Notes: generated by a model from the sequence alone, not told the origin. Shown: positions 1 through 9,838, counted from the first letter of the stretch. The stretch is DNA of 64,000 bases from Paenibacillus sp. MAHUQ-63 (GCF_028765165.1 NZ_JARADB010000001.1:558001-622000); one strand, 5' to 3'. Numbers and translations are program-made.

Positions 1-39
1 CTTCCCGCCATCCGGCAGAGAACCAGTCCTTGAAACTTT

Positions 40-849
40 TTAATGCGGATAAACGACCTCGAACTCGTCACCGCACGGGCCGCCGCTCGGATTGACATCG
101 AGATCGACAGGCTCCCCGTTCTGACGGTAGAGCGGCCTGTAATAGTTGCTGATGTGGGTCGCCGACTCGTTCGCATAATGGCAGATGAACGCCCTGCGGA
201 ACCGGTCCTTCGTCTTATTGCGGTAGGAACCGTGAATCAGGTTCCCGTTAAAGAAGAGCACGTCGCCTCTCTCCATAACGACAGGCATCGCCTTCTCGTC
301 TTTGGGCGGCTTCACGTAATGCGTCGTGAACGATTCCTTGCTGTCGGCGAGGTCCGGGCAGGATAACGCCAGCGTATTCGTTTTGGGAACGACGAGCAGT
401 CCCCCGTTCTCCTCGTCGGCGGCATCGATGGCCGTCCACGCGGCGATACAATTGCCGGGCTCAACTTGCAGATAGAAGTTGTCCTGATGCAGCGCCTGCC
501 CCCTCGAACCGGGCGGTTTGAAATAAAACATGCTCTGCGCAGCCAGTGCCTCCTCCTCATACAAATCGGCTAGCACCTGCATGACCGGCGGGTGGATCAT
601 ATATTTCTTCGCCGTCTCGTTAAACCGGTGCGGATGCAAAACCCGCGGGTAGCGCCTCAACGGATCTGAGCCGTCCGCCTCCCAGTCGGGCTCGAAATGC
701 CCAGGCACCGTATGCCGGCTGATTTCTTCGAACGTAGCGTCGATATCAGCCAGTTCTTCCGGCGAGAACAAGCCTTTGACAATCAGATAGCCTTCCTTCT
801 CAAAATGCTGCTTTTGCTCTTCCGTCAGTTTCAATAGTGTCTTAGACAT
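40..849 (-). CDS. Phytanoyl-CoA dioxygenase (PhyH) family protein, copy 1
   Basis: A 269-residue protein of the non-haem Fe(II)/2-oxoglutarate PhyH family. The metal ligands are visible as HQD at residues 121-123 and a distal His at about 206 (LIHGS), with Arg residues near 216-219 suited to bind 2-oxoglutarate. The family hydroxylates small molecules, and the substrate here cannot be read from sequence. A good Shine-Dalgarno (GGAGGAGAG on the minus strand) precedes the ATG. It is divergent from an AraC regulator 158 bp away, an arrangement repeated twice more in this window. The family call is firm, the substrate unknown. Confidence 0.9.
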   Translation of the reverse strand: MSKTLLKLTEEQKQHFEKEGYLIVKGLFSPEELADIDATFEEISRHTVPGHFEPDWEADGSDPLRRYPRVLHPHRFNETAKKYMIHPPVMQVLADLYEEEALAAQSMFYFKPPGSRGQALHQDNFYLQVEPGNCIAAWTAIDAADEENGGLLVVPKTNTLALSCPDLADSKESFTTHYVKPPKDEKAMPVVMERGDVLFFNGNLIHGSYRNKTKDRFRRAFICHYANESATHISNYYRPLYRQNGEPVDLDVNPSGGPCGDEFEVVYPH

Positions 850-1007
850 CGTGTCTCTCCTCCATGTTTCACTTGATCTTTCTTGCTTTCAGCATACCGG
901 AAACAACCATGTCATAGAAGTAAGAATGTTGCTAATTACTCCTACAATTCTGCTGTTGCTGTTATACTGTCGATAGGATCAATCCAGAGACGAAAGGAGC
1001 CTAACGC

Positions 1008-1781
1008 ATGAGTATTGACGACAAAACGTTCCTGGCCGGACAGTTCAAGGAAAACGACGCCTATGTTACGATCCGCCCGGAGGGGCGTGCGGACTGGCTC
1101 TTGTGCTTCACCCTGGAGGGAGAAGGCTACTTCATGCAAGACGGCCGCGAACACGTCTGCCGGGCGGGCGACCTTACGCTGCTCGCTCCGGGAACGCCGC
1201 AGCACTACGGAACGCGCAAGGGGCACGTCTGGCATTTCGTCTGGGCTCACTTCCCGCCTGTGCTCACCGAAACGAATCTCCTGCCGCAGGAGAATCTGCT
1301 GCTGCTGACGGTAGAGAGCGATTCGCTCCGTGAGCGCATTCATCAGGCATTCATACGGATATTGAATGATTCCAGGGAGCGCGGCGATTATTGGTTTGAA
1401 CTGATCTGCTGCTCATTACGGGAAATTGTGCTGATCATGGCGCAGAAATGGAGCCGCACAATGGATCCCCGCATCGAGGAGGTCCTCCATCTGCTCTCAC
1501 AAATGATGCGGGAGTCCGTGCGGATCGAGGAGCTTGCCGAGCACGTCGGACTCTCGCCATCACGGCTTGCCCATCTGTTCAAAGACAGTACGGGCTACTC
1601 CATCATCGACACCCTGAACCGGATGCGGGTTCAACAAGCGGCTCTCCTGCTCGAGCATACGCAGCGCAGCGCCTCGGAGGTATGCTACGATGTCGGCTTC
1701 CAGAATTACAATCATTTCATGAATCAATTCCGCAAATGGCAGGGGACGACCCCAAGCTCTTTCATAAAAAATAGACGGTAA
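1008..1781 (+). CDS. AraC family transcriptional regulator (cupin + HTH)
   Basis: 257 residues. The N-terminal half looks like an AraC-type cupin ligand domain (GEGYFMQDGREHVCRAGDL near residues 38-56). The C-terminal ~100 residues form a double helix-turn-helix with RIEELAEHVGLSPSRLAHLF and the GF-NYNHFMNQFRK signature ending in GTTPSSF. The RBS AAAGGAG sits about 8 bp before the ATG. It is divergent from PhyH copy 1 and probably regulates it in response to a small ligand. It stands alone, since the next gene has its own leader. Confidence 0.9.
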   Translation: MSIDDKTFLAGQFKENDAYVTIRPEGRADWLLCFTLEGEGYFMQDGREHVCRAGDLTLLAPGTPQHYGTRKGHVWHFVWAHFPPVLTETNLLPQENLLLLTVESDSLRERIHQAFIRILNDSRERGDYWFELICCSLREIVLIMAQKWSRTMDPRIEEVLHLLSQMMRESVRIEELAEHVGLSPSRLAHLFKDSTGYSIIDTLNRMRVQQAALLLEHTQRSASEVCYDVGFQNYNHFMNQFRKWQGTTPSSFIKNRR

Positions 1782-1849
1782 AAATTATTTGACAGTTGAC
1801 ATGGGGCAGGATAAACTTGCTAGCAAGATGAAGAAAGAGGAGGATTTCT

Positions 1850-3082
1850 ATGACCTTTGCAACCAATCTTGAGAAATATGCGGAGCTGATTGTCCGTGTC
1901 GGTCTGAATATTCAGCCAGGACAGACGCTCTGGGTCAACGCACCCATTCTTCAGCCGGAGCTTGTGCGCCTCATCTCGCGCAAAGCTTATGACGCCGGCG
2001 CCAAGCATGTACATATCGAATGGCAGGATGAAATCTGCACACAAATTAAATATAAGCACGCCCCGGACGATTCGTTCAATGAATATCCGGCATGGCGGGC
2101 GCAAGCGCTGAATGAACTGGCGGATAAGGGAGGCGCCTATCTGTGGATCGACGCCGACGATCCCGAGCTGCTCAAGGATGCCGATCCAGCACGCATCGCC
2201 GCCTATTCCAAAGCAGGCGGACCGCTGCTCGTGAAATGGCGAGAAAGCATGTCCTCCTATTTCATGACCTGGTCGATCGTCGCCGCACCGTCCCCGGCCC
2301 GGGCCCGCAAAGTGTTCCCTCAGCTCGAAGAGAACGAGGCAGTGCAGGCGCTGTGGGATGCGATTTTCAAAGCTACCCGCGCGGATCAAGACAACCCTGT
2401 TGAGACGTGGCTTAACCATAACGCTGTACTGCGCAGCAAGAGAGAACAGCTCAATGCGAAGCAGTTTCACAAGATTCATTACCGGGCTCCGGGAACCGAG
2501 CTTACCGTTCAATTGCCGGCCAACCACATCTGGCGCGGAGGTGCCGCCACCAACGGGACAGGCGGCTTCGAATTCAACCCGAACATACCGACCGAGGAAG
2601 TGTTTATTTCGCCCAATCGCGCTGGAACGTCGGGAACGGTTTGCAGCACGAAGCCGCTGAGCTATCAAGGGAACTTGATCGACCGTTTCTCCCTCACCTT
2701 CGAGAATGGACGCGTCGTCGACTACCAAGCCGAAGTCGGCTACGAGTCTTTGAAGGCGCTGCTGGAGATGGATGAAGGCGCCCGCCACCTGGGTGAAATC
2801 GCCCTCGTGCCGCACGATTCCCCGATCTCCAATTCGAACCTGATTTTCTTCAACACGCTCTATGACGAGAATGCTTCGAACCACCTGGCTTTGGGCAGAG
2901 CGTTCCCGACCTGCATCGAAGGCGGCACCGCTATGACCAAAGCGGAGCAGCTGCAAGCCGGGCTCAACGACAGCCTGATCCATGTTGACTTCATGATCGG
3001 ATCTGCCGAGATGGACATCGACGGCGAATATGCGGACGGCCGCATCGAGCCAATTTTCCGCAAGGGCAACTGGGCGTTTTAA
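1850..3082 (+). CDS. M29 family metallo-aminopeptidase (AmpS/PepT-like)
   Basis: 410 residues, the usual length for peptidase family M29 (thermophilic aminopeptidases), which remove N-terminal residues from peptides using two metal ions. The C-terminal half holds family-like metal-ligand segments: NIPTEEVF, VGYESLKALLEMDEGARHLGE, SNLIFFNTLYDENASNHLALG, and VDFMIGSAEMDIDG at the end. A strong RBS (AAAGAGGAGG) lies 7-8 bp before the ATG. No signal peptide, so cytosolic. It precedes arginase, which suggests peptide and amino-acid scavenging. A clear terminator follows, so it is monocistronic. Confidence 0.9.
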   Translation: MTFATNLEKYAELIVRVGLNIQPGQTLWVNAPILQPELVRLISRKAYDAGAKHVHIEWQDEICTQIKYKHAPDDSFNEYPAWRAQALNELADKGGAYLWIDADDPELLKDADPARIAAYSKAGGPLLVKWRESMSSYFMTWSIVAAPSPARARKVFPQLEENEAVQALWDAIFKATRADQDNPVETWLNHNAVLRSKREQLNAKQFHKIHYRAPGTELTVQLPANHIWRGGAATNGTGGFEFNPNIPTEEVFISPNRAGTSGTVCSTKPLSYQGNLIDRFSLTFENGRVVDYQAEVGYESLKALLEMDEGARHLGEIALVPHDSPISNSNLIFFNTLYDENASNHLALGRAFPTCIEGGTAMTKAEQLQAGLNDSLIHVDFMIGSAEMDIDGEYADGRIEPIFRKGNWAF

Positions 3083-3120
3083 CCTAACACCTGAACACCT
3101 GATACCCGATAGATAGAGAA

Positions 3121-3170
3121 AGAAACCTTCTTTAACCGCTCGCGAGCAGTGGAAAAGAAGGTTCTTTTTT
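3121..3170 (+). terminator. Rho-independent terminator of the aminopeptidase gene
   Basis: An inverted repeat AACCTTCTTT (3124-3133) / AAAGAAGGTT (3154-3163) is followed by a T run to 3170. Confidence 0.85.
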
Positions 3171-3297
3171 CATATAGTAAAGAAACAACCTATTCAGACT
3201 CAACCTGGGGCAAATTCGCAGCGAGCCCGAGCATGGTTCCGGCGAATTTGGGAATGTTAGACATTGCAACCCCATCCAAACAAGAGGAGTTGATCGT

Positions 3298-4215
3298 ATG
3301 AGTACCAAACCGACAATCGCTGCGATTAGCGTGCCATTTGATCTTGGAGCAGGCCTCCGTGGGGCTCGCAAAGGACCCGAGGCGATCCTGCAGGCAGGGT
3401 TATTGCAAGGATTGCAACAAATAGAGATTACCGCTGAGCATGTGGCGGAGATCCGGCTGCCGGACGATAAGGCAACACCACTGCCTCCTGATGCCGATAC
3501 GAAAAATTTGAAGTTTCTGGCGGAGGTCATCGAAGTCAACAAGCTTCTGGCCGCGGAGGTTTCCAAGGCTGCCGGGCAGGGGCGCTTCCCGCTTGTTCTC
3601 GGCGGCGATCACTGCATCGCCATCGGCACATTGGCCGGACTATCCGCTCACTATAAGAACCTGGGCGTCATCTGGATCGACGCGCATTCCGACTTGAACA
3701 CGGCGGACACCAGTCCCTCGGGCAACATTCACGGGATGTCGCTGGCGGTCAGCATCGGAATGGGGCATCCTCTGTTAACGGCCATCATGGGCGATCATCC
3801 GCGAGTGAAGCCGGAGCATATCATCCTGATCGGCTGCCGCTCGCTCGACGAAGGCGAGAAGAAGTTGATTCGTTCGCTCGGCATCAAATGCTATACGATG
3901 TATGATATTGATCGCAGGGGGATGGCGGCCGTCATGCAGGATGCGATCGATTACATCAGCGCCAAAACCGACGGCGTTCACCTCAGCTTCGACGTCGACT
4001 CGCTCGACCCCCTGGAAGCGCCCGGCACCGGCACGACGGTCAAGGGCGGACTCCATTTCCGCGAAGCCCATCTGGCTGTGGAAATGCTGCATGAAGCCGG
4101 CATCGTGACATCGGCCGAATTCGTTGAGGTCAATCCGCTGCTCGACGACAACAACAAAACGTCCCAACTGGCTGTCGGGCTGATTTCCTCCTTGCTGGGC
4201 GAGCAAATTTTATAA
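3298..4215 (+). CDS. rocF: Arginase
   Basis: 305 residues, typical for bacterial arginase, which hydrolyses L-arginine to ornithine and urea with a dinuclear Mn centre. The Mn-binding motifs are present in order: GGDH near residue 102, DAHSD near 126-130, and SFDVDSLDP near 228-236. RBS AGAGGAG lies before the ATG. The product ornithine is the substrate of ornithine aminotransferase encoded at 7328, so the two form a split arginine-degradation route. I saw no convincing sigma-54 promoter, unlike the B. subtilis roc genes. Agmatinase is the main alternative, but the motif order and length favour arginase. Confidence 0.93.
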   Translation: MSTKPTIAAISVPFDLGAGLRGARKGPEAILQAGLLQGLQQIEITAEHVAEIRLPDDKATPLPPDADTKNLKFLAEVIEVNKLLAAEVSKAAGQGRFPLVLGGDHCIAIGTLAGLSAHYKNLGVIWIDAHSDLNTADTSPSGNIHGMSLAVSIGMGHPLLTAIMGDHPRVKPEHIILIGCRSLDEGEKKLIRSLGIKCYTMYDIDRRGMAAVMQDAIDYISAKTDGVHLSFDVDSLDPLEAPGTGTTVKGGLHFREAHLAVEMLHEAGIVTSAEFVEVNPLLDDNNKTSQLAVGLISSLLGEQIL

Positions 4216-4235
4216 GGGCAGCCAACAGGAAGAGC

Positions 4236-4267
4236 GAACTCGCAGACCTTATGGAATGCGGGTTTTT
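4236..4267 (+). terminator. Terminator after arginase
   Basis: GAACTCGCA (4236-4244) pairs with TGCGGGTT (one G-U pair), followed by a short T run ending at 4267. Confidence 0.65.
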
Positions 4268-4336
4268 CGGCTTGTTGCGGAAGACATTCCAAGTTAAAAT
4301 ATGGATATAACCTATGCCACGCTATTAGGAGCCCCA

Positions 4337-5026
4337 ATGAGAACATTGAATCTATGGTACACGCAGCTTATGCTTGTCGTGCTTTCGCTCGTGACGATTG
4401 CCGTTTACCTGCTTTTCAAAAACCAGACGTATTATGAATTCCTCCTCTGGAATCTATTTCTGGGCTGGCTGCCGAATCTGTTCGCATTGGGCGCTTATTG
4501 GGTACATACAGGCCGAACAACGGTTTTGGAGAAAACGCTTATCTTCCTTCTGGGACTTGCCTGGCTGCTGTTTCTGCCCAACGCGCCATACATCTTGACG
4601 GATTTCATCCACTTGACGATTCTGAAGGATACATACGTGCACAACGAATTGTTCTTGGCTCCGTATTGGCACGATTTCTTCATCGTCTTCCTGTTCGCTT
4701 GGAACGGATTCATGCTCGGAAGCAGTTCCATGTACATGATCCAAACAATCGTCCGGGAACATATTGGCCGCGCATGGTCATGGCTATTGGTTGTCGTTGT
4801 CTCCCTGCTCAGCGGGTACGGCATCCTTCTCGGCAGACAATATCAATTGAATTCGTGGGACGCCCTGATGAACTTGAGAATCTTCGAGGTTATCCGCGAC
4901 AGCTTGAATAAGGAGGATCTCCTCTTCTCCGCATTGGCCGGTTTAGTCGTTCTTGTGGTCTATGTAACTTTCTATATGTTGATCAATGGTGTTGCAGGAT
5001 CGAAGCTGCAGGCCAACCGAAGATAA
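4337..5026 (+). CDS. DUF1361 family integral membrane protein
   Basis: 229 residues from the chosen ATG at 4337, which has AGGAG 5 bp upstream; an in-frame ATG at 4301 has no RBS. The protein is very hydrophobic, with about six membrane segments, and contains the DUF1361-like stretch WLLFLPNAPYILTDFIHL in a short loop. Function is unknown for the family. The stop codon lies about 16 bp before the next start, so it is probably co-transcribed with the glyoxalase-fold gene. Confidence 0.75.
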   Translation: MRTLNLWYTQLMLVVLSLVTIAVYLLFKNQTYYEFLLWNLFLGWLPNLFALGAYWVHTGRTTVLEKTLIFLLGLAWLLFLPNAPYILTDFIHLTILKDTYVHNELFLAPYWHDFFIVFLFAWNGFMLGSSSMYMIQTIVREHIGRAWSWLLVVVVSLLSGYGILLGRQYQLNSWDALMNLRIFEVIRDSLNKEDLLFSALAGLVVLVVYVTFYMLINGVAGSKLQANRR

Positions 5027-5042
5027 GGAGGAGGTGCACAGG

Positions 5043-5408
5043 ATGAAAACGGTAAGCATAACACCGATTTTTCGGATATTCGATGAGCACAAGGCTAGGG
5101 AGTTTTACGTGGATTATTTGGGGTTCACGCTCGATTGGGAGCACAGCTTCGAGAGCGATATGCCGCTGTATCTGCAAGTCAGCCTCGGGGATCTGCGCCT
5201 CCACTTATCCGAGCATTATGGAGATTGTAGTCCGGGATCTGCGATTCGCGTAGAAATAACCGGCATCGAAGCTTTTCATCAGAGTCTGACCGATAAAAAG
5301 TATAAATATTTGCGTCCCGGCCTGGAACAAAGCCCGTGGAAAACCAAGGAAGTCTCCGTTACCGATCCGTTCGGGAACCGGATTACGTTCTTCGAGCCTT
5401 TATCATAA
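5043..5408 (+). CDS. Glyoxalase/bleomycin-resistance fold protein (VOC superfamily)
   Basis: 121 residues, one VOC unit pair: ITPIFRIFDEHKAREFYVDYLGF at the N-terminus and a C-terminal SVTDPFGNRITFFE motif typical of the bleomycin-resistance / glyoxalase-like family. The start at 5043 is fixed by AAGGAGGAGGTG just upstream. Members bind drugs or catalyse metal-dependent reactions on small molecules. The sequence resembles 'glyoxalase superfamily protein' annotations close to bleomycin-binding proteins, but substrate and resistance role cannot be assigned. Confidence 0.85.
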   Translation: MKTVSITPIFRIFDEHKAREFYVDYLGFTLDWEHSFESDMPLYLQVSLGDLRLHLSEHYGDCSPGSAIRVEITGIEAFHQSLTDKKYKYLRPGLEQSPWKTKEVSVTDPFGNRITFFEPLS

Positions 5409-5410
5409 AC

Positions 5411-5450
5411 GAACGCCCCCTGTTCATCTTGCGATGAGCAGGGGGCGTTC
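5411..5450. terminator. Bidirectional hairpin between the glyoxalase gene and aspA
   Basis: A perfect inverted repeat GAACGCCCCCTG (5411-5422) / CAGGGGGCGTTC (5439-5450). The T tract is weak on both sides, so termination in both directions is an inference from its convergent position. Confidence 0.7.
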
Positions 5451-5465
5451 GCCTTGTACCGCCTG

Positions 5466-6884
5466 CTAGTCGGCAGGCTGGAGCAATCGCTCGCCGGCGA
5501 TGCCCGGCGTCGTCATCTGGATCGGGTTGAGGATTTCTTCGATCTCCTCAGGTGTCAACAGTCCGCGCTCGAGAATCAGCTCCTTGAGCGTCATTCCCGT
5601 GCGCACCGCCTCTTTGACCAGCTGCGCGGCCACTTCGTAGCCGAGGTGCGGGTTCAGAGCCGTCACAATGCCGAAGCTCTGCTCCACGAAGGTGCGGCAC
5701 CGCTCGCGGTCGGCTTCCAAGCCTTCGATCGCGAAGCGCTCGAAGACATCCGCCGCGTTACGCAATATTTTCAGCGATTGCAGCAGGTTGAACGCAAGAA
5801 CGGGTCCCATGACGTTCAGCTCGAACTGTCCCGCTTCGCAAGCCAAGCAAATCGTATGATCGTTCCCGATCACTTGGAATGCGACCTGGTTAACCACCTC
5901 CGGCATGACCGGATTCACTTTCCCCGGCATGATGGACGATCCCGGCTGCCGAGGCGGCAGCTTCAGTTCGCCAAGCCCTGCGCGCGGACCGGACGCCATC
6001 AGGCGGATATCGTTGCATATTTTGGACAAGTTCACCGCGCAAACTTTCAAGGACGCCGAGAGCTCCGTGTAGGCATCCATGTTCTGGGTGCCGTCAACGA
6101 GATGCTCGGCATTCTGGATCGGGATGCCGCATTGATCCTTGAGGTGGAACATAACGCGGTCCACATATTCCGGCTTCGCGTTCAGTCCTGTACCGACCGC
6201 CGTCGCCCCCATGTTCACCGTCAACAACCCTTGGGACGCTTGACGAATCCGGTTAATATCCCGCTGCAAGACGCGCGAATAAGCGCCGAATTCCTGCCCG
6301 AGGCGAATCGGAACGGCATCTTGTAGATGCGTTCTTCCCATCTTGATCACATCGTCGAACTCCTTCTCCTTCCGGGCGAAAGCGGCCTGCAGCGAGCTCA
6401 TCGTCTCGAGCAGCTGCTGTGATAGGCGATAAGCGGCGATTTTGATCGCCGTCGGGATGACGTCGTTCGTCGATTGCGACATATTGACATGATTGTTCGG
6501 ATTGCAGTGGAAATAGCTGCCCTTCTGCTCACCCATCAGCTCGAGCGCCCGGTTCGCCAATACTTCGTTCATATTCATATTGATGGACGTTCCTGCACCG
6601 CCCTGAATGGAATCTACGATGAACTGCTCCAGCAGTTTACCTTCTCTTACTTCTTCCGCTGCTTTCACCAACTGCTCGCCGATTTTTTTGGGCAGCATAT
6701 GGGTCTCCATATTCGCCAGCGCGGCCGCCCGTTTGACCTCCGCCAATGCGGTTATCAGCTCGGCGTGGATCTTCACGCCTGTAATCGGGAAATTTTCCAG
6801 CGCCCGCATCGTTTGAATCCCGTAATAAGCGTCCACCGGAACTTGCTTCTCACCTAGAAAATCTTTCTCAATGCGATAAGTCAT
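5466..6884 (-). CDS. aspA: Aspartate ammonia-lyase (aspartase)
   Basis: About 472 residues, standard for the aspartase/fumarase superfamily. It carries the signature GSSIMPGKVNPVMPEV near residue 318, plus GGAGTS, NMSQSTND and TELSASLK typical of aspartase. It converts L-aspartate to fumarate and ammonia. I prefer the ATG at 6884 (MTYRIEKDF) because the alternative GTG at 6893 lies too close to the AAGGAAC ribosome site. Class II fumarase is the close alternative, but the N-terminal YRIEKDFLGEKQVP and overall motif set favour aspartase. It fits the surrounding amino-acid catabolism genes. Confidence 0.9.
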   Translation of the reverse strand: MTYRIEKDFLGEKQVPVDAYYGIQTMRALENFPITGVKIHAELITALAEVKRAAALANMETHMLPKKIGEQLVKAAEEVREGKLLEQFIVDSIQGGAGTSINMNMNEVLANRALELMGEQKGSYFHCNPNNHVNMSQSTNDVIPTAIKIAAYRLSQQLLETMSSLQAAFARKEKEFDDVIKMGRTHLQDAVPIRLGQEFGAYSRVLQRDINRIRQASQGLLTVNMGATAVGTGLNAKPEYVDRVMFHLKDQCGIPIQNAEHLVDGTQNMDAYTELSASLKVCAVNLSKICNDIRLMASGPRAGLGELKLPPRQPGSSIMPGKVNPVMPEVVNQVAFQVIGNDHTICLACEAGQFELNVMGPVLAFNLLQSLKILRNAADVFERFAIEGLEADRERCRTFVEQSFGIVTALNPHLGYEVAAQLVKEAVRTGMTLKELILERGLLTPEEIEEILNPIQMTTPGIAGERLLQPAD

Positions 6885-7327
6885 CGTACACACCGTTCCT
6901 TTTTGTCAATAAAGTAACTGCTCGATGTAGATGTTTCAATTGAAGAATTCGCTTTCACAAGGGTACAATCCTGCAATATGTGACACGCCTTGTAATAAAT
7001 TTATTTAACATGAAACATCCCTTCTTAGCATGAGTGAAGCCGTATCTCCCCATACTATGTCCCAATCTGCCCATTACCATGATTGAACTTGGCCCATTTC
7101 GTGAAAACTTGTAGCACAGACTATCGCTCAGTACTTATATATGCAGGCAAGCGCGCAAACGCAAAGGACATTTCGCTCATGCCGTCGCCCGATTATGAGG
7201 ATGCCGCCGAGGAATGCAGGTCGCAATGCCGGCCGGCTGCGAATACAATGGATTACAAGCCCGCTATATGCGACAATGTAGTTGTCACTGATCGTTTGGC
7301 CAGGTTGAACTCCGAGGAGGAATACTA
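6885..7327. other. Intergenic region between divergent aspA and rocD
   Basis: About 440 bp without a supported gene. It holds the promoters of both flanking genes. The one structured element I see is GACAA-N5-TTGTC at 7272-7286, 42 bp before rocD, a possible small operator or hairpin. A TTG-initiated frame here has no ribosome site and is not called. Confidence 0.6.
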
Positions 7328-8527
7328 ATGGATAAGCAAAGTTCAATGATTATTGCACAAACAGAAAAATACGGCGCTCATAACTACCATCCGCTGCCGA
7401 TCGTCATCTCGAAAGCGGAAGGGGTATGGGTGGAAGATCCCGCCGGCATCCGCTATATGGATATGCTAAGCGCATATTCGGCGCTCAATCAAGGACACCG
7501 GCATCCGCATATTATACGGGCGCTGCATGAGCAGGCGGAGAAAGTCACGCTGACCTCCCGCGCTTTCCACAGCGAGACGCTCGGGGCGTTTTATGAAAAG
7601 CTGGCGGCTTATACGAATAAACCGATGATTTTGCCGATGAACACCGGCGCGGAAGCGGTGGAAACGGCTGTGAAGGCGATCCGCCGATGGGGCTACGACG
7701 TGAAAGGCATCCCCGCCGATCAAGCGGAAATCATCGTCTGCGAAGGTAATTTCCACGGCCGGACGGTGACCGTCACCTCCTTCTCGTCCTCGCCGGAATA
7801 TAAGCGCGGCTTCGGGCCGTTCACGCCGGGCTTCCGCATCATCCCTTACGGGGATGTGGAGGCGCTTCGCGCGGCGATCGGGCCGAACACGGCCGGCTTC
7901 TTGTTCGAGCCGATTCAAGGCGAAGCCGGCATTGTGATCCCGCGGGACGGCTACCTGCGGGAGTGCTATGAGCTGTGCAGCGCGAATCGGGTGCTGTTCG
8001 CCGCGGACGAAATCCAGACGGGATTCGGCCGCACGGGCCGCCGCTTCGCTACGGACTGGGAAGGCGTCACGCCGGACCTGTACATTATGGGCAAAGCCCT
8101 CGGCGGCGGTGTGTTTCCGATCTCGGCGGTGGCCGGTGACCGCGAGGTGCTGGCGGTGTTCGAGCCCGGTTCCCACGGCTCCACCTTCGGGGGGAACCCG
8201 CTCGGCTGCGCCGTCGCCATCGCGGCGCTGGAGGTGCTCGAGAACGAGCGGCTCGCGGAGCGCTCGGATGAGCTTGGGGCGTATTTCCTGAAACGGCTTC
8301 AGGAAATAAAGGCGCCCCACATCGCCGAGATCCGGGGCCGCGGCCTCTTCATCGGCATCGACCTTACGGTTCCGGCCCGCCCGTTCTGCGAGCGGTTGAA
8401 GGAGAAGGGCTTATTGTGCAAGGAGACGCATGAGCACATTATTCGGCTCGCTCCCCCTTTGACGATTACGAAGGAGGAGCTGGATTGGGCCTGGGAGCAT
8501 GTGCGGGACGTACTGATGACCGTCTAA
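7328..8527 (+). CDS. rocD: Ornithine aminotransferase
   Basis: 399 residues, class III pyridoxal-phosphate aminotransferase. It transfers the delta-amino group of ornithine to 2-oxoglutarate, giving glutamate semialdehyde. Visible features: [12 protein letters not shown] near 105-116, the PLP-contacting [11 protein letters not shown] near 227-237, and the Schiff-base lysine K256 in IMGKALGGG. The RBS GAGGAGG precedes the ATG by 5 bp. It acts downstream of arginase at 3298, and the ROC pathway is completed by proline/P5C enzymes not present here. Confidence 0.92.
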   Translation: MDKQSSMIIAQTEKYGAHNYHPLPIVISKAEGVWVEDPAGIRYMDMLSAYSALNQGHRHPHIIRALHEQAEKVTLTSRAFHSETLGAFYEKLAAYTNKPMILPMNTGAEAVETAVKAIRRWGYDVKGIPADQAEIIVCEGNFHGRTVTVTSFSSSPEYKRGFGPFTPGFRIIPYGDVEALRAAIGPNTAGFLFEPIQGEAGIVIPRDGYLRECYELCSANRVLFAADEIQTGFGRTGRRFATDWEGVTPDLYIMGKALGGGVFPISAVAGDREVLAVFEPGSHGSTFGGNPLGCAVAIAALEVLENERLAERSDELGAYFLKRLQEIKAPHIAEIRGRGLFIGIDLTVPARPFCERLKEKGLLCKETHEHIIRLAPPLTITKEELDWAWEHVRDVLMTV

Positions 8528-8566
8528 GCCACCCGGCAATAGGATCATACTCTTTCCTGCTAAGCA

Positions 8567-8608
8567 AAAGGCTGTCCGCCAGGTCGCTCCAGACCCGCAG
8601 ACAGCCTT
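8567..8608. terminator. Terminator hairpin between rocD and the CBM9-like gene
   Basis: AAGGCTGTC (8568-8576) / GACAGCCTT (8600-8608). Lying between two convergent genes, it can serve both; the short T run is on the minus-strand side. Confidence 0.7.
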
Positions 8609-8611
8609 ACT

Positions 8612-9214
8612 CTATGCCTTCACGAACACCAGCGTCCCGAACCGCTGCGGGATGTGGAAATTCACTTTGCCGGTCGGCGACCAAGCCCAATAATGCCGGT
8701 TCCCTTCGACGTCGTCGTCGATCCGGTACACGTTCCAGCCCCACTCGGTACCAGGGAGAGGGGAGCCTTCAAGCAAATCCGCAAACGGGATCTGCAGCTC
8801 ATAATGCCGCCACCCATCCGCCGCGTCGCTTACCGAGGTGTGCAGCCCTTGGGCGTCCCAAGCAATATCGGCTTCGATCCGCCCTTCCAAATCGTTGCGA
8901 ATCAACGCATCGAACTCCACGCCCCGGGGGCTCAGCTCGAACTCGTAATACTCCCGCCCCGTGCCTTTCGGATCCAGGAACACTTCTACGACGTCTTCTT
9001 CATAGATCGGATCGTCCCGCCGCACCATCGTTGCCACGACATGATCATCCTCGCATTCGAACCGGACATGCAGTGCATCCGTCGTCCAGCAGGCTCGGAA
9101 GCGAGTCTCCAGCCGGGGCCGGCCGCCGGTCACAACCTCCACCAGCCTCCCGCTTGGAATATTCCCCCAACTTATGTTCTCAACCGCCCGGATATAACGA
9201 CATTCATACCTCAT
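8612..9214 (-). CDS. CBM9-like carbohydrate-binding domain protein
   Basis: 200 residues that match the family-9-like carbohydrate-binding fold found in xylanases and in stand-alone Paenibacillus proteins. Evidence is the pattern ALHVRFECEDDHVV, DDPIYEEDVVEVFLDPKGTGREYYEFELSPRG, then YELQIPFADLL and RFGTLVFVKA. No signal peptide is visible, so it may be cytosolic, which is unusual for a polysaccharide-binding module. Function beyond likely sugar or glycoside binding is not known. Confidence 0.75.
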   Translation of the reverse strand: MRYECRYIRAVENISWGNIPSGRLVEVVTGGRPRLETRFRACWTTDALHVRFECEDDHVVATMVRRDDPIYEEDVVEVFLDPKGTGREYYEFELSPRGVEFDALIRNDLEGRIEADIAWDAQGLHTSVSDAADGWRHYELQIPFADLLEGSPLPGTEWGWNVYRIDDDVEGNRHYWAWSPTGKVNFHIPQRFGTLVFVKA

Positions 9215-9288
9215 CCCGCTGCAACGCCTCTCTCATCTATTTCACGCTATCACCATCGCCATCGCTCGCGCAATCTGCTAGTGGCGTT

Positions 9289-9732
9289 TCAACTCTTGTA
9301 CACAATATTAATATCATATTCTTGGTCCATAAAGCTAGAGATCTTATCCCGATCCTCGGACTTCACATCCCTTAACCAATCGGCGTCCAGACGCTCGACC
9401 GCTTCTTTCCTGAGATCCTCGTATTTGCCTTTCGCTTTCTCAATACGCGCCACGCGATTTCTAGTAAACATGAATAAGGAGATTCCTGCCACTAGCGAAC
9501 CGGACAATACTTTGTTCGAGGTTAGGTGATCCAGAATGGCAATTGCATTGCCTCCGGAAACCACTAACACCTTGTGATAGAAGTTGACGATGAAATAAAA
9601 AATGATGCCGCCGGTCAGGAGAACGAAGAACCACTGCGTTTTCTTCAGCTTGTCCCAGTCGCGCTTCTTCTCGATCAGCTTATCCAGCATTCTTCTCGTA
9701 TCATTGCTTACGTTCACGTCCGGCCACTTCAT
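9289..9732 (-). CDS. DUF2663-like (YpbF-type) membrane protein
   Basis: 147 residues from the ATG at 9732, chosen for its GGGGGA ribosome site rather than an upstream in-frame start. The protein has a basic N-terminal helix (LIEKKRDWDKLKKTQ), two membrane segments around residues 34-52 and 73-90, and a charged C-terminal tail. Length and layout recall YpbF/DUF2663 of bacilli, whose function is unknown. The family assignment is tentative. Confidence 0.6.
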   Translation of the reverse strand: MKWPDVNVSNDTRRMLDKLIEKKRDWDKLKKTQWFFVLLTGGIIFYFIVNFYHKVLVVSGGNAIAILDHLTSNKVLSGSLVAGISLFMFTRNRVARIEKAKGKYEDLRKEAVERLDADWLRDVKSEDRDKISSFMDQEYDINIVYKS

Positions 9733-9781
9733 CGGCAGTCCCCCCCTATCCATCGTATGCTTGTCTATGGCTAATCTTGAC

Positions 9782-9838
9782 AAAAAAAAAGACCGAAAGC
9801 ATCACTCTTCTTGCGTGGCCGAAGATGCTTTGGTCTTT
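9782..9838 (-). terminator. Strong terminator of the YdjO-like gene
   Basis: AAAGACCgAAAGCATC (9788-9803) / GATGCTTTGGTCTTT (9824-9838). On the minus strand the stem is followed by nine T residues. It lies between the YdjO-like stop and the start of the downstream membrane protein gene, separating the two units. Confidence 0.9.

Noticed and set aside
1820..2983. A long frame opposite the M29 aminopeptidase
   Set aside because: Antisense artefact; the plus-strand gene has a strong ribosome site and terminator.
3180..3297. A possible sigma-54 promoter before arginase (GG-N10-GC around 3206-3220)
   Set aside because: Only the GG/GC core fits; the flanking consensus TGGCAC/TTGC is poor and no RocR-type regulator is in the window.
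7083..7328. An 81-codon frame ending in the rocD ribosome site
   Set aside because: It starts with TTG without a ribosome site, its composition looks random, and its end is simply the rocD leader (GAGGAGG).
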